Shown: positions 7,998-18,441, counted from the first letter of the stretch. The stretch: 64,000 nucleotides of DNA from Oscillibacter valericigenes Sjm18-20 (GCA_000283575.1 AP012044.1:3472001-3536000), one strand, 5' to 3'. Numbers and translations are program-made. Notes: generated by a model not told the origin, from the letters alone.

Positions 7998-8876
7998 TCA
8001 CACCTTCTCCGTCAGATTCTCTCCGAAGAGGCCGGTGGGCTTGACCGCGAGAATCACAATCAGCAGCGCAAAGGTAAACGCGTCGGAAAACGTTGTCAGG
8101 CCCGCGCCCTTGATGAGGCTCTCGCAGATGCCGATGATAAAGCCGCCGACCACTGCACCGGGGACAGACCCGATACCGCCGAACACAGCGGCCACAAATG
8201 CCTTCAGTCCCGGCATGGCACCCACGGTGGGGGTGACGGTTGCATAATTTGAGAAATACAGCATGGACCCCACCGCCGCTAAAAGGGACCCCACCACAAA
8301 GGTGAAGCTGATGACGTTATTGATCTTGATTCCCATGAGCTGCGCCGTCTCAAAGTCCCGGGACGCAGCCCGCATTGCCATGCCAATCTTAGTCCGCTTG
8401 ATGAGCAGCACTAGCCCCGCCACCAGCAAAAGTGTTAAAAACGGAGTGATAATCGTGACGCGGCTGGTGGTGGTCCCCGCCACGTTCACACGGTCGCTGA
8501 CCCAAGGAAGCACCGGGTACTGCTTGGCAAGGCCCCCGGTGAGATACCACATGGAGTTTTGCAGCAGATAACTCATGCCGATGGCGGAGATCATGACGGA
8601 CATACGGGGCGCGGAACGCAGGGGCCGGTAGGCCACCTTTTCCACCAATACGCCCAGAATCACCGTCAACACAATGGTCAGGGGGATGGAAACGCTCAGG
8701 GGCAAGGTCGCGGCGGCGTAGACCATGGCGAAGCCGGCCACTGTGAAAATATCGCCGTGGGCAAAGTTGATGAGACGCAAAATGCCGTACACCATCGTAT
8801 ACCCGATAGAGATCAGGGCGTACTGCCCGCCCACGGAGATGCCCGCCAGCAGATAGGGCAGGATTTTATCAAACAT
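7998..8876 (-). CDS. livH: Branched-chain amino acid ABC transporter permease LivH
   Basis: 292 residues, normal length. Typical motifs are GGQYALISIGYTMVYGILRLINFAHGDIF near the N-terminus and RAASRDFETAQLMGI at ~205. About eight membrane segments. First permease gene after the binding protein gene; the 198-base gap before it holds a strong hairpin that may set a lower permease than binding-protein level. Confidence 0.95.
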   Translation of the reverse strand: MFDKILPYLLAGISVGGQYALISIGYTMVYGILRLINFAHGDIFTVAGFAMVYAAATLPLSVSIPLTIVLTVILGVLVEKVAYRPLRSAPRMSVMISAIGMSYLLQNSMWYLTGGLAKQYPVLPWVSDRVNVAGTTTSRVTIITPFLTLLLVAGLVLLIKRTKIGMAMRAASRDFETAQLMGIKINNVISFTFVVGSLLAAVGSMLYFSNYATVTPTVGAMPGLKAFVAAVFGGIGSVPGAVVGGFIIGICESLIKGAGLTTFSDAFTFALLIVILAVKPTGLFGENLTEKV

Positions 8877-9010
8877 GGAACTCCCTCCGTTTTCTCCGTT
8901 CTCCGAAAACCGGGAACGGGCAAATCCTGCGCCGGAGCGCGGGTTTTTTTTCTATCCTGCATCGAACCCTTCGGCTTTGGCTCGATGCAAGCCAGAATCA
9001 CTATGATTGT

Positions 9011-9046
9011 CAAAGCGCAGGCGGGGGAACCCCCGCCTGCGCTTTG
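9011..9046 (-). terminator. Strong hairpin between livJ and livH (attenuator or partial terminator)
   Basis: AAAGCGCAGGCGGGGG is perfectly complementary to CCCCCGCCTGCGCTTT two bases later. There is no clear T run on the minus strand, so it more likely protects the livJ 3' end or dampens downstream transcription than fully terminates. Confidence 0.65.
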
Positions 9047-9074
9047 CGTAGTACGGTTTTGGGCCGGTTACCGA

Positions 9075-10304
9075 TCAGCCTTCCACGGACTGGCGCTTAA
9101 CAAAGGTAAACGCACCGTCGGTGGCCTGCTTGATATAAGCTTCGGTCTTGTTGGCATCGCCGGTGTCGGCATTCATGGTTATGTGGCCGGTAACGGCGTC
9201 AAAGTCCACATTGAACAGAGCGGCCTGGATATCCGCACCGGAGGTGGACTGGGCAAGCTTGATGGCCTCGACGGCGGTCATGTAAGAATCGTACCCCAGA
9301 GCGGAGACGGCCGCCACAATGTCGTTGCCGCCGTTGTTGGTCAGGTTCTGGGGATCGGCGTTCAGGAATTCCTTGAAACCCTTGACAAAGGTGGAGGCAA
9401 GGCCGGAATCGTCATTCTCGTCAAAGAAGGTGGAGCAGTACACCTGCTGGTCGGTACCCTTCTGGGCATCCAGAATCACGGAGGACTCCCATGTGTCGCC
9501 GGCACAGATGGGGATGGAAATGCCGGATTTGGCGGCCTGACCGATAATCAGGGAGGCGTAGGTGGTGGCAGAGGGAGCAAAGATCACGTCCGCGCCATAG
9601 TCCACGGCGTTCTGAATGTAAGCGGAGAAATCAGAGGTGCCCTCGGGGAAATTCTGAGACTTTACCTCGCCGCCCAGGTCTTTAAATGCCTGCGTGAAAT
9701 AGGTGCCCAGACCCGTGCCGTAGTCCTCGCCCAGCATCGTAAGGACATAGGCCTTCTTGGCTTGGAACTGCTCGGACACGAAATTTGCCATAACGCTGCC
9801 CTGGAAGGGGTCCAGGAAGCAGACACGGAAGTAGTAGGGATTCAGCTCCGTGACGGCGGGGTTCGTGCAGGAGCAGCCGATGGCGGGGATCTGCGCCTGC
9901 TCAAAGGTGGGCGCGGCGGCGATGGACACACCGGATCCATAGGAGCCCAGAACCACGGACACGCCCGCGTTCACCAGGGACTGGGCAGCGGTGATGGCCT
10001 TGTCGGTGGTGGACTGGTTATCCACGATCTTCAACTGAATGTCGTAGGTCTGGCCGTTGATGTCCACGGTGGGGGACACCTGATTAGCGTACTGGATGCC
10101 CAGCACCTCCTGCTTGCCGCCCGCGCCGTTGTCGCCGGAAGCGGGCTCGAACACCCCCACCTTCAGCACAGGGTTGCTGCCGGAGGCAGCCGCGCTGCCT
10201 GCCGTACTGCCGCTGGCGGAGCCCCCGGTTCCGGCATCTTCCCCGCAGGCGGCCAGGGCGAAGGTCATGACAAGGGCCATGGTAAGTGCAAGAAACTTTT
10301 TCAT
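9075..10304 (-). CDS. livJ: Branched-chain amino acid ABC transporter substrate-binding lipoprotein
   Basis: 409 residues from the ATG at 10304, 7 bases after AGGAGG; an upstream in-frame ATG at 10325 overlaps that ribosome site and was not used. Lipobox FALAAC (Cys~19), then a Gly/Ser/Ala linker (~24-45), then a type I periplasmic-binding fold: VLKVGVFEPASGDNGAGGKQ, VVLGSYGSGVSIAAAP (~115-130), PYYFRVCFLDPFQGSVMANF. Tethered outside the cell, it delivers hydrophobic amino acids to LivHM. First gene of the operon. Confidence 0.93.
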   Translation of the reverse strand: MKKFLALTMALVMTFALAACGEDAGTGGSASGSTAGSAAASGSNPVLKVGVFEPASGDNGAGGKQEVLGIQYANQVSPTVDINGQTYDIQLKIVDNQSTTDKAITAAQSLVNAGVSVVLGSYGSGVSIAAAPTFEQAQIPAIGCSCTNPAVTELNPYYFRVCFLDPFQGSVMANFVSEQFQAKKAYVLTMLGEDYGTGLGTYFTQAFKDLGGEVKSQNFPEGTSDFSAYIQNAVDYGADVIFAPSATTYASLIIGQAAKSGISIPICAGDTWESSVILDAQKGTDQQVYCSTFFDENDDSGLASTFVKGFKEFLNADPQNLTNNGGNDIVAAVSALGYDSYMTAVEAIKLAQSTSGADIQAALFNVDFDAVTGHITMNADTGDANKTEAYIKQATDGAFTFVKRQSVEG

Positions 10305-10684
10305 GTTCTTTCCTCCTGTCTTCATAAAAGAGAATGGCTATGCCAATTCTCCTTGCATAAGAAGCATTTTACGGAATTTTCTCCGGCTTTTCAAGTAGAA
10401 TTATATACAGAAAGAATCTTCAAAACCTCCCACATCTCTGAAACGGCCAAGGCTTTTCGCCTTTGTTTTGTCTTTGTTTCAAAGACATATGTAGCTATAT
10501 TTAATAATATGCCTTACATTTGTTTTTCGGTCAAGGACATCCTTTTTTAGTAATTTCGCCGAAAGAAACAAAAAATAATTGTCCGTTTCCACGTCTCCGG
10601 TCCAGATTTTTTTGATTTCCGGATTACCTGCTTAAAATTTATGGTTTTGAACCGTCCGGCAGATGAGAAAAACGCCGTGAGATG
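10305..10684 (-). other. Intergenic upstream region of livJ, no gene
   Basis: About 380 AT-rich bases upstream of livJ, with many stops in all frames. A possible minus-strand promoter is TTGACC (10533-10528) with TATTAT some 19 bases downstream, which would give a leader of about 200 bases; this is weak. No hairpin typical of a known riboswitch was recognised. Confidence 0.35.
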
Positions 10685-10689
10685 AAAAA

Positions 10690-10732
10690 ATGGCAGAGCC
10701 CCGCCGTCCACCGGACAGCGGGGCTCTGCCAA
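10690..10732 (-). terminator. Terminator of the gdpP-ftsH operon
   Basis: TGGCAGAGCCCCGC / GCGGGGCTCTGCCA stem followed on the minus strand by six T residues, 16 bases past the ftsH stop. Confidence 0.88.
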
Positions 10733-10747
10733 TACGTTTTCTGCGGG

Positions 10748-12598
10748 TTATGCCTGTGCGGGAGCAGGGACATCCACTACGGTCAAAAACTCCGACCGGG
10801 TCATGGTCTCGTGGGCCAACAGGTAATTGGCCACAGAGTCCAGCTGTGTGCGGCGGGCCCGCAAAATCTCCTCGCACCGATCATACGCAACGGCGATGAT
10901 CCGGCGCACCTCTTCGTCGATCTGGGCGGCAATCTGTTCGGAATAACTGCGGCCCTGGCTCATGGTCCGGCCAATGAACACCTCGTCGTGGCCGGACTCA
11001 AAAGACACGGTACCCAGCTTCTCGCTCATCCCGTAGCTGGCTACCATTTTGTGGGCGATCTGAGTGGCCCGCTGGATGTCGTTGCCTGCGCCGGTGGAAA
11101 TATCCCCCAGTACCAGCTTTTCCGCGGCCCGGCCGCCCAGAAGGGCCACGATCTGTTCCTCCAGGTACCGCTTGGACATGTAAGAACGGTCCTCCTGGGG
11201 CAGGGAGATGGTCATGCCGCCCGTCTGTCCCCGCGGAACAATGGAGATTTGATTCACCGGGTCATGGTTGGGCAGAGTGTGCATTACAATGGCGTGACCC
11301 GCCTCGTGGAAGGCGGTGAGCCTGCGCTCGTGCTCCGGAATCACCCGGCTCTTTTTCTCAGGTCCGGCGATAACCTTGATCTCCGCCTCTTTCAGATCCG
11401 CCATGGTGATAAACTTCTGATCCCGCCGGGCCGCCAGCAGCGCGCCCTCGTTGGTGAGGTTTTCAAGATCCGCGCCGGTGAAACCGGGGGTCCCCCTGGC
11501 CACTTCATCCAAATCCACATCCTCCGCCAGCGGCTTTCCGCGGGTGTGGACCTTCAAAATTTCCTCCCGGCCCCGGATGTCCGGAAGGCCCACGTACACC
11601 TGCCGATCGAATCTTCCGGGGCGCAACAGAGCCGGGTCCAGCACATCCACCCGGTTGGTGGCAGCCAAAACCACCACACCCTCATTGGCGGAAAATCCGT
11701 CCATCTCCACCAGAAGCTGGTTCAGCGTCTGCTCCCGTTCATCGTGTCCGCCGCCCAGGCCCGTGCCTCTCTGGCGGCCCACGGCGTCGATCTCGTCGAT
11801 GAACACGATGCAGGGGGTGGACTTTACCGCCTCCTTAAAGAGATCCCGGACGCGGGACGCGCCCACGCCCACATACAGCTCCACAAAATCAGAGCCTGAT
11901 ATGGACAAAAAGCCGACCCCGGCCTCTCCCGCCACAGCCTTGGCAAGCAGGGTTTTGCCGGTACCCGGAGGACCCACCAGTAAAACGCCCTTGGGAATGC
12001 GGGCGCCCAAATCCGTATACTTCTGCGGGTTCTTTAAAAATTCAACGATCTCCCGCAGCTCTTCTTTTTCCTCGTCGGCTCCCGCCACATCCGCAAAGGT
12101 GATGGTCTTATCCTTCTCAGAAAGCGTGTGGGTCCGGGCCTCGCTGAAGCGGCTCATGCGGTCCCCTCCGCCGGCCGCCCCGGCCCGGGCGGTCATAAAG
12201 TACCACATGCCACCCAGAATCAGCGCCACCAGCACATAGGGCAGCAGGAGCGCAAGCCAGTTAGTGGAGTGGTCCGCGTGGTACTCGTAAGAGGTGATAA
12301 TCCCCTTTTCAAACTGCTCTTGCACCAGCGCATTCAGATCGTCGTAAAACAGGTCAAAATCATACAGCTCGTAGACTGCGGTGGTACTGCCCCGGATTTC
12401 TGACCGCAAGTGCATGGTCAGCGTGTTATTGGAAACAGAAAGGCTCTTCACCTTCTCCTGCTTGAAAAGCTGCACCACCTCGGAGTATTCCAGCGGCTCC
12501 GCGGAAGAATTACTGCGCCACAGATACGCGGCGCACAACAGCATGACCACCGCCAGAAAAATGAACGTGATCGCATTTGTGGCTTTTGAATTTTTCAA
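10748..12598 (-). CDS. ftsH: ATP-dependent zinc metalloprotease FtsH
   Basis: 616 residues. Two N-terminal membrane helices (~8-27 and ~114-136) flank an extracytoplasmic domain. AAA module with Walker A GPPGTGKT (209-216), Walker B FIDEID, and the second region of homology ([13 protein letters not shown]). Zinc protease motif HEAGH follows at ~430. Membrane quality-control protease. Last gene of an operon with hpt and tilS, the order conserved in Firmicutes (tilS-hpt-ftsH). C-terminus ends in DVPAPAQA, without a long extra tail. Confidence 0.98.
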   Translation of the reverse strand: MKNSKATNAITFIFLAVVMLLCAAYLWRSNSSAEPLEYSEVVQLFKQEKVKSLSVSNNTLTMHLRSEIRGSTTAVYELYDFDLFYDDLNALVQEQFEKGIITSYEYHADHSTNWLALLLPYVLVALILGGMWYFMTARAGAAGGGDRMSRFSEARTHTLSEKDKTITFADVAGADEEKEELREIVEFLKNPQKYTDLGARIPKGVLLVGPPGTGKTLLAKAVAGEAGVGFLSISGSDFVELYVGVGASRVRDLFKEAVKSTPCIVFIDEIDAVGRQRGTGLGGGHDEREQTLNQLLVEMDGFSANEGVVVLAATNRVDVLDPALLRPGRFDRQVYVGLPDIRGREEILKVHTRGKPLAEDVDLDEVARGTPGFTGADLENLTNEGALLAARRDQKFITMADLKEAEIKVIAGPEKKSRVIPEHERRLTAFHEAGHAIVMHTLPNHDPVNQISIVPRGQTGGMTISLPQEDRSYMSKRYLEEQIVALLGGRAAEKLVLGDISTGAGNDIQRATQIAHKMVASYGMSEKLGTVSFESGHDEVFIGRTMSQGRSYSEQIAAQIDEEVRRIIAVAYDRCEEILRARRTQLDSVANYLLAHETMTRSEFLTVVDVPAPAQA

Positions 12599-12633
12599 TG
12601 GGACTTCACTCCTTTGCGGGCCGATCCGCCGTT

Positions 12634-13185
12634 TTAACGGGAATAGATTTCCGGTTTCAGCACGCCGATGTAGGGGACATTCCGATACTGCTGGCAGTAA
12701 TCCAGGCCGTAGCCCACAACAAACTCGTCGGGCACCACGAACCCAACCAAGTCCGCCGTGATGGCCTTGGTCCGGCGGGAGGGCTTATCCAGCAGGGTCA
12801 CGATGGTGATGGAGGCGGCTCCCCGCGTCTTAAAATACTCGCTGAGGAACGCCAGCGTATTGCCGGAATCCAGAATATCCTCCACCACGATGAGATTGCG
12901 TCCCGTGATGTCCTGTTGGATGTCGTGGACAATCTTTACCCGTCCGGAGGACGCCGTGGCGTTCTCATAAGAGCTGACGGCGATAAACTCGACGTCGCTC
13001 TTTACCTGACAGGACCGAACCAAATCCGACATAAACACGAAAGACCCCTTCAGCACGCTGAGAAACAGCGGATTCTTTCCCTGAAACCGCTTGTACAGCT
13101 CCTCGCCCATCTCCGCAATGCGGGTCCTGATCTGCTCCTCCGTCACCAGAACCTTGAGGATGTCGCTTTCCATCTCACTTTTCAT
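12634..13185 (-). CDS. hpt: Hypoxanthine phosphoribosyltransferase
   Basis: 183 residues from the ATG at 13185, which overlaps the tilS stop; the much longer open frame upstream to 13749 is a shadow of tilS. PRPP-binding motif [12 protein letters not shown] (~105-116), metal/phosphate region [16 protein letters not shown] and the family end [21 protein letters not shown]. Salvages hypoxanthine and guanine to IMP and GMP. 35 bases upstream of ftsH. Confidence 0.96.
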   Translation of the reverse strand: MKSEMESDILKVLVTEEQIRTRIAEMGEELYKRFQGKNPLFLSVLKGSFVFMSDLVRSCQVKSDVEFIAVSSYENATASSGRVKIVHDIQQDITGRNLIVVEDILDSGNTLAFLSEYFKTRGAASITIVTLLDKPSRRTKAITADLVGFVVPDEFVVGYGLDYCQQYRNVPYIGVLKPEIYSR

Positions 13186-14504
13186 ATTGTTTCTCCCTCT
13201 GTATAAAATGTCACCTGCGCGCCGGTCTCTCCGGCGGCAAAATCGAGATCCACACCCAGATAGGGAGCGGCCACAGGCCGCTCCCCCAGCCGCAGCACCG
13301 GCAGCCCGTCCCGCTGTCCGGGCGGGACGCCCGCGTCGGCCCACAGCCGTTTCATCGTCCGTTCTCCCCGGCTCCCCGGAAGAGTCATGCGGTCGCCGGA
13401 ATGCCATGCGGTCACCTCCAGCGGCCCGGACAGGGACAGGCGGTAGGTAAGTTTTCCCTCCGTCCCGCCGACGTTCAGCGCCACGAGCCACGATCCAAAA
13501 CGCACCGTCTCCCCCGGCGCGAGCTTTACCGCCTCCGGCACGGGCGGCACCCTGAAAATCTCCAGCGCCGCTCCGCTGTTCCGTGCCAGCAGACCATAGG
13601 GCAGTGAGCACTCCCGCCCCTTCTCCAGTTCCAAAGCCGCCTTCACATGCGCGGCGGACAGGTCTTTTCGGTGCCCGCAGGCCCGCTCCATCAGGCCCAG
13701 AACCGCCCGGCCCCGGACAGCCTCCGGCGCGGAGTCCAAGACCGCCCACTCCAGCAAGACACGCCCCTGCGAAACGTTTGCCCGGGCCAGCAATTCCTCC
13801 GCCAGCGCATCCAGCACCGCATCCTCCGCCGCCAGAAGTCCGGCGGCGCGGGCCATATTTTGGGCCGCTTTCGGGTTGATCTCCCGCAAGACGGGCAGGA
13901 CTCTGTGCCGCAGCAAATTCCGTGACGCGCCGTCCTCCCGGTTCGTCTCGTCTTCCACGTGGGGAAGTCCGTGAGCGGCGGCGTAATCCTCCAGCTCCAC
14001 CCGGGTGATCTCCAAAAACGGGCGGTATACGTTTCCCCGCACGGCGGGAATCCCCAGCCCGGCGGAGCCGGTCCCCCGACAGAGATTCAAAAGCATCGTC
14101 TCCGCATTGTCGTCGGCATGGTGAGCGGTCAGGATCGCGGCGCTGTGCCGCCGTACCCCCGTCTCTTCCAGAAATTCATACCGCAGCCGACGGGCGGCCT
14201 CCTCGATGGAAAGGCCCTCCCGCGCCGCCAGCACCCGGGTATCGCCCCGGCCGGAGAAAAACGGGACACCCCGCGCCGCGCAGTAATCCCGGACGAAATC
14301 CTCGTCCCGGTCTGCGGCCTCGCCCCGCAGTCGGTGGTTAAAGTGAGCGGCGGCAACGGCAACGCCCCGGCCTGCGGCCCAGCGAACGGTAAAATCCAGA
14401 AGGCACATGGAGTCCAGTCCTCCGGATACCGCGCACAAAAGCTCCGTTCCGGCCGCAGGAAAGTGCGCCGTCAAAAATTTTTCAGCGGATGGAAGTTCAT
14501 TCAT
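13182..14504 (-). CDS. tilS: tRNA(Ile)-lysidine synthetase
   Basis: 440 residues from the ATG at 14504, overlapping the dnaB end by 8 bases. PP-loop SGGLDS (27-32), then FNHRLRGEAADRDEDF (~58-73), AARRLRYEFL and TAHHADDNAETMLLNLCRGTG, all TilS hallmarks. The C-terminal TilS substrate-binding domain follows (~350-440; GSRGERTMKRLWADAGVPP). Modifies the wobble C of the isoleucine CAU tRNA to lysidine, so AUA is read as Ile. Essential. Confidence 0.96.
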   Translation of the reverse strand: MNELPSAEKFLTAHFPAAGTELLCAVSGGLDSMCLLDFTVRWAAGRGVAVAAAHFNHRLRGEAADRDEDFVRDYCAARGVPFFSGRGDTRVLAAREGLSIEEAARRLRYEFLEETGVRRHSAAILTAHHADDNAETMLLNLCRGTGSAGLGIPAVRGNVYRPFLEITRVELEDYAAAHGLPHVEDETNREDGASRNLLRHRVLPVLREINPKAAQNMARAAGLLAAEDAVLDALAEELLARANVSQGRVLLEWAVLDSAPEAVRGRAVLGLMERACGHRKDLSAAHVKAALELEKGRECSLPYGLLARNSGAALEIFRVPPVPEAVKLAPGETVRFGSWLVALNVGGTEGKLTYRLSLSGPLEVTAWHSGDRMTLPGSRGERTMKRLWADAGVPPGQRDGLPVLRLGERPVAAPYLGVDLDFAAGETGAQVTFYTEGETI

Positions 14505-15849
14505 CTTCGTCGTATCGTGTCTCCAGCGTGCCGAACATCGTATATTCCGGCACCCATTTAAGTTCCACTTTTCCCGTTTCACCGTGGCGGTTTTTCGCCA
14601 CAATGCACTCGGCAATATTGCGCTTTTCGGAGTCCTCATTGTAATAGTCGTCCCGGTACAAAAAAAGGACGATATCCGCGTCCTGCTCAATGGCGCCGGA
14701 TTCGCGGAGGTCGGACAGCATGGGCCGCTTGTCATCCCGCTTCTCATTGGCGCGGCTGAGCTGACTCAGGCACACCACCGGTACGTTCAGCTCCTTGGCC
14801 ATGATCTTCAAGGTCCGGGAGATATCGGAGACCACCTGCTGGCGGTTTTCGCCGCCATAGCCCTTGCCTCCGGCAGAGGTCATCAATTGCAGATAATCGA
14901 TTACCACCAGACCCAGATTTTCCAGCCTGCGGCACTTTGCGTTCATGTCGGCCACCGATAAAAGCGGGTTGTCGTCAATGCGGATATCCACCCGGTTCAG
15001 CACCGTGGCTGCATCCGCGATCTTCTCCCAATCCGTCTCCCTGAGGTCGCCGGTGCGCAGACGGTTGTTCTCCACCAGCGCCTCGGCGGAGAGCAGACGC
15101 ATGACCAGCTGCTCCTTGGACATCTCCAGGGAGAAGACCGCCACGGTCGTCTCCGTTCCCTTGGCCACGTTCAGCGCCATGTTCAGCGCCATGGAGGTCT
15201 TGCCCATGCCGGGCCGGGCGGCCAGCAAAATGAGGTCGGACTTGTTCAGGCCCGTGATCTTCGTGTCCAGCATGGAAAGGCCTGTGGACAGCCCCGGCAG
15301 CCCCGACGTGGACTCGCTCATTTCGCTGAGCCGGTCCAGCACGTCCGGCAGCACCTGCCGGACGGGAACCATACTCTGAGCCCCCTGACCCCGGCGGATG
15401 GCGAAAATCTTCTGCTCCGCCGCCTCCAGCGTGGCGGCGGCCTCGCCGCCGCCCTCCTGCACCATGGCGGTGATCTCAGACGCCGCCTGGGCAACCGCCC
15501 GCATGAGCGCCTTGTCCCGGACAATGGCGGTATACTCCATCACGTTGGCCGCAGTGGGCGTAATCTCTATGAGCTGGGCCAGATACGAACGGGTGGTATT
15601 TTCATCGTAGGTGCCGTTTTTCTGCATCTCCTCCGCCACCGTGATGCCGTCGATGGGCCTGGCGTAGGTAAACATGGAGCAGATGGTCTCAAATATCTCC
15701 CGGTTCTGGCGGAGGTAAAAATCCTCGGGCCGCAGCTTATCCACAACTTCCTTCACGCAGTCCGGGTCGATCAGAATGGAGCCCAGCACCGCCTGCTCTC
15801 CCTCCAGAGAATGGGGCATCTGCCGCAGCAGCAAATCTTCGACAGCCAT
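14497..15849 (-). CDS. dnaB: Replicative DNA helicase DnaB
   Basis: 450 residues. N-terminal DnaB domain (PHSLEGEQAVLGSILID at ~12-28), RecA-like helicase with Walker A ARPGMGKT (211-218), H1a-type FSLEMSKEQLVMRL, Walker B LVVIDYLQLM and RESGAIEQDADIVLFLYR near the end. It is shorter at the C-terminus than E. coli DnaB but normal for Firmicutes DnaC/DnaB. Located 115 bases downstream of rplI, a conserved pairing. Confidence 0.97.
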   Translation of the reverse strand: MAVEDLLLRQMPHSLEGEQAVLGSILIDPDCVKEVVDKLRPEDFYLRQNREIFETICSMFTYARPIDGITVAEEMQKNGTYDENTTRSYLAQLIEITPTAANVMEYTAIVRDKALMRAVAQAASEITAMVQEGGGEAAATLEAAEQKIFAIRRGQGAQSMVPVRQVLPDVLDRLSEMSESTSGLPGLSTGLSMLDTKITGLNKSDLILLAARPGMGKTSMALNMALNVAKGTETTVAVFSLEMSKEQLVMRLLSAEALVENNRLRTGDLRETDWEKIADAATVLNRVDIRIDDNPLLSVADMNAKCRRLENLGLVVIDYLQLMTSAGGKGYGGENRQQVVSDISRTLKIMAKELNVPVVCLSQLSRANEKRDDKRPMLSDLRESGAIEQDADIVLFLYRDDYYNEDSEKRNIAECIVAKNRHGETGKVELKWVPEYTMFGTLETRYDEDE

Positions 15850-15964
15850 GAAAAGTCACCTCCGGGAATGTTCCGAATTTATTGGCGTGCAGTCATTTCC
15901 CTGTCTCGGGCCGACCGGTCATGCCCTCAATTGCCCACCGCCTATATGCGCCGGGCAGGCCCAT

Positions 15965-16414
15965 TCATTTCTCCTCGTAAACGGAAACGTACACAGTCCC
16001 CGTTACTTCAAAGCCCAGTTTCGCCTTGATCTGATAGCTGCCGAACGCCTTGATGGGGTCCTCCAGCACCAGCTTCTGCTTGGGAATATCCACGTTGTAC
16101 TGCTTCATGAGCCCCTCGGAGATCTCCTTGGTGGTGACGGAGCCGAACAGCCGCCCGCCGCTGCCGGCCTTGGCGGTGACCTTCACCATGCACTCCTTTA
16201 GCTTTTCCACCGTGGCTTCCGCCTCGGCCTTCTGGCGCTGCTCCTCGGCCCTGCGTGCCTTCTCCTTCAGGTTCATGGTATTAATGGCGTCCGCCGTGGC
16301 GGCGGCGGCCAGCTTGCGGGGCAGGAGGAAGTTTCGGGCATAACCCTCAGAGACCTCCACCATCTGGCCCTTCTTCCCCTGGCCCTTTACGTCCTGCATC
16401 AAGATCACTTTCAT
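15965..16414 (-). CDS. rplI: 50S ribosomal protein L9
   Basis: 149 residues. [36 protein letters not shown] is the conserved N-terminal 23S-binding domain; a long central helix (~40-80) and C-terminal domain ending [11 protein letters not shown] complete it. The 41-base gap from gdpP and the gdpP-rplI-dnaB order match other Firmicutes. Confidence 0.98.
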   Translation of the reverse strand: MKVILMQDVKGQGKKGQMVEVSEGYARNFLLPRKLAAAATADAINTMNLKEKARRAEEQRQKAEAEATVEKLKECMVKVTAKAGSGGRLFGSVTTKEISEGLMKQYNVDIPKQKLVLEDPIKAFGSYQIKAKLGFEVTGTVYVSVYEEK

Positions 16415-16455
16415 CGGTATCTCTCCTTATTTGTTCGATCCCACGGGGACCGCTT

Positions 16456-18441
16456 TTATTTTTCCAGATAGGCGTCGATGGCCGCCATCAGCTTCTCCCG
16501 CACGGTCTCCGGGTCGCTGTTTTCAACGCGGCCGCCTGCGGTGGTGGAATTTCCTCCGCCGCCCAGGGTCTCCAAAATCACCTGCACGTTGATGTCCCCC
16601 AGAGACCGGGCCGACATCAGCACGCTGTCTTCGGACCGATAGACCACAAACGACGCCTTCACGCCCTTCAGCGTCAGCAGCTCGTCGGCAGCCTGAGCCG
16701 CGGCGACCCGCTCCACGCCGCCCTCCTGTACCGCGGCGATGGCAATATTGTCCCGGTACATCTCCGCTTGACGGATGATATCATAACGGGAGACCATCTC
16801 GCCCAGATCGTTCTGGAACAGCTTTTGAACGTCGCTGGTGTCCGCCCCTGCCCTGCGCAAAAACGCCGCCGCCTCGAATGTCCTTCCTCCGGTGCGCATG
16901 GAAAAGTGCTTCGTGTCCAGCACGATGCCCGCCAGCAGCGCCTCGGCCTCCTCGCCCAGCAGGTCGCTGGGCTCCACCAGATACTGCAAAAGCTCCGTCA
17001 CCAGCTCCGATGCGGAGGAGGCATAGGGCTCGTGGAAATTCAGCGCGGCGTTTTCAATATAGCTGGCGGCCCGGCGATGGTGGTCGATGACCGCCACCCG
17101 GTTGCAGGACTCAAGCAGAGCGGGACTTTCCACGAAGTCCGGCCGGTTGGTGTCCACCACGATCAGCAAGGCCCCCGGCTGCATCCGCAAAAGGGCCTCA
17201 TTGCCGCTGATGAACACGTCGACATACTCCGTCCGCGCCCGCAGCTTTTCCAGCACCGCCTCCGCCGCATTGTGATTCAGGTCGATGACCACCTGTGCCT
17301 GCTTGCCCAGCTTCCGCGCGGCACAGCAAAGGCCCGCCGCCGCGCCCACGGCGTCCATATCCGCAAAGCTGTGGCCCATGATGAAGACCTGCCGCGCGTC
17401 GTCCATCAGTTCGCCGAGGGCATTGGCCATGACCCGGGATTTCACCTTGGTGCGCTTTTCCGTGCTCTTGGTCCGTCCGCCGTAGAATTCAAAATCCAGC
17501 TTGCCCCGGACCACCGCCTGGTCTCCGCCGCGGCTGAGCGCCATCTCCAGCGACAGCGTGGCGTTTTTATAGAGCTCCGCCATGCCGTCGGCATCTTTGC
17601 CCACGCCGATGGAGAGCGTTGGGTGGGAATTTTCCTCGCCGATCTCCCGCATGGTATCCAGCACGGAGAACTTTTCCCCCACCAAAAGGGCGTAGTCCTT
17701 CTCCTCCATCAAAAGGAGGTAGCGGTCCCTGTTTGTTTTCACCAGCAGCCCGGAATCCACCGCCCACTGGCTCAGCTTTTCGTCAATCTGGGCCTGTATC
17801 GCGCTGCGCTGGGCCTCGCCGCTGACTTTCATCAGGTCCTCGTAATTGTCCACAGTCAAAATAGCCACCACAGGCCGGGAATTCTCAAACTTTTCCCGCA
17901 TGGCGTCATACTCCGTTGTGTCCACCCAGTAAGTGGTGGCCACCAGATTCTGGGTTCCGTCCCGGTCCCTGGCCCGGACGAGACTGCCGTACACCCGGAA
18001 GCGGTGATTGTTCATTACCACCCGGTCCGGACATTCCTGTTTCCCCTCCAACAGCCACTCCACCGGCAGATCCGGAACCGTATCCTCCACCTTGATTTCG
18101 AACAGATGCTCCCGTACCCCCGCCAACTGCAAAAAGTCCTCGTTGCTCCAGATAACCTCGCCAGTGTCGGGCCGGAAGACCATGATGGGCAGGGGCGAAT
18201 TGATCAGGGTGGATTTGCTGGCGGCGTCCACGCTGCCGGTCAGGTTGTTGATATACTGTAAAATTCCCTGTTTCCGCTTTTGGGTGCTGGAGCGGAAATA
18301 GCAGTACATCGCCACCGTGACGGCGACCTCCGCCGCCGCCAGCATGGGCTTAAAGGGGACGGCGGCCACGGAGAACAGCAGCATACACAAGAAGTAGAGC
18401 TTCAGGTTCGGTTCCAGCAGCCGGGAAAATTTTTTATTCAT
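16456..18441 (-). CDS. gdpP: Cyclic-di-AMP phosphodiesterase GdpP (PAS-GGDEF-like-DHH/DHHA1)
   Basis: 661 residues from the ATG at 18441, which follows a GGAGGAGAT ribosome site; the longer frame to 18756 runs into the divergent promoter. Two N-terminal membrane helices (~15-33, ~35-50), PAS domain (~75-180), degenerate GGDEF domain (~190-320), then DHH phosphodiesterase with DMDAVG (361-366) and IDHHRR (~450), and a C-terminal DHHA1 domain with GGGGNSTTAGG near ~630. Degrades the second messenger c-di-AMP. Divergent from rnj and first in the gdpP-rplI-dnaB operon. Confidence 0.95.
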   Translation of the reverse strand: MNKKFSRLLEPNLKLYFLCMLLFSVAAVPFKPMLAAAEVAVTVAMYCYFRSSTQKRKQGILQYINNLTGSVDAASKSTLINSPLPIMVFRPDTGEVIWSNEDFLQLAGVREHLFEIKVEDTVPDLPVEWLLEGKQECPDRVVMNNHRFRVYGSLVRARDRDGTQNLVATTYWVDTTEYDAMREKFENSRPVVAILTVDNYEDLMKVSGEAQRSAIQAQIDEKLSQWAVDSGLLVKTNRDRYLLLMEEKDYALLVGEKFSVLDTMREIGEENSHPTLSIGVGKDADGMAELYKNATLSLEMALSRGGDQAVVRGKLDFEFYGGRTKSTEKRTKVKSRVMANALGELMDDARQVFIMGHSFADMDAVGAAAGLCCAARKLGKQAQVVIDLNHNAAEAVLEKLRARTEYVDVFISGNEALLRMQPGALLIVVDTNRPDFVESPALLESCNRVAVIDHHRRAASYIENAALNFHEPYASSASELVTELLQYLVEPSDLLGEEAEALLAGIVLDTKHFSMRTGGRTFEAAAFLRRAGADTSDVQKLFQNDLGEMVSRYDIIRQAEMYRDNIAIAAVQEGGVERVAAAQAADELLTLKGVKASFVVYRSEDSVLMSARSLGDINVQVILETLGGGGNSTTAGGRVENSDPETVREKLMAAIDAYLEK

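Noticed and set aside
8559-10550. 663-codon plus-strand frame
   Set aside because: It lies opposite livH/livJ and is Gly/His/Val-rich low-complexity shadow of a GC-rich coding strand; livJ on the minus strand has a signal peptide, ribosome site and family motifs.
13185-13749. N-terminal extension of hpt
   Set aside because: This stretch is tilS in another frame; hpt begins at the ATG overlapping the tilS stop.
16768-18261. 497-codon plus-strand frame
   Set aside because: Antisense shadow of gdpP, whose domains are all recognisable.
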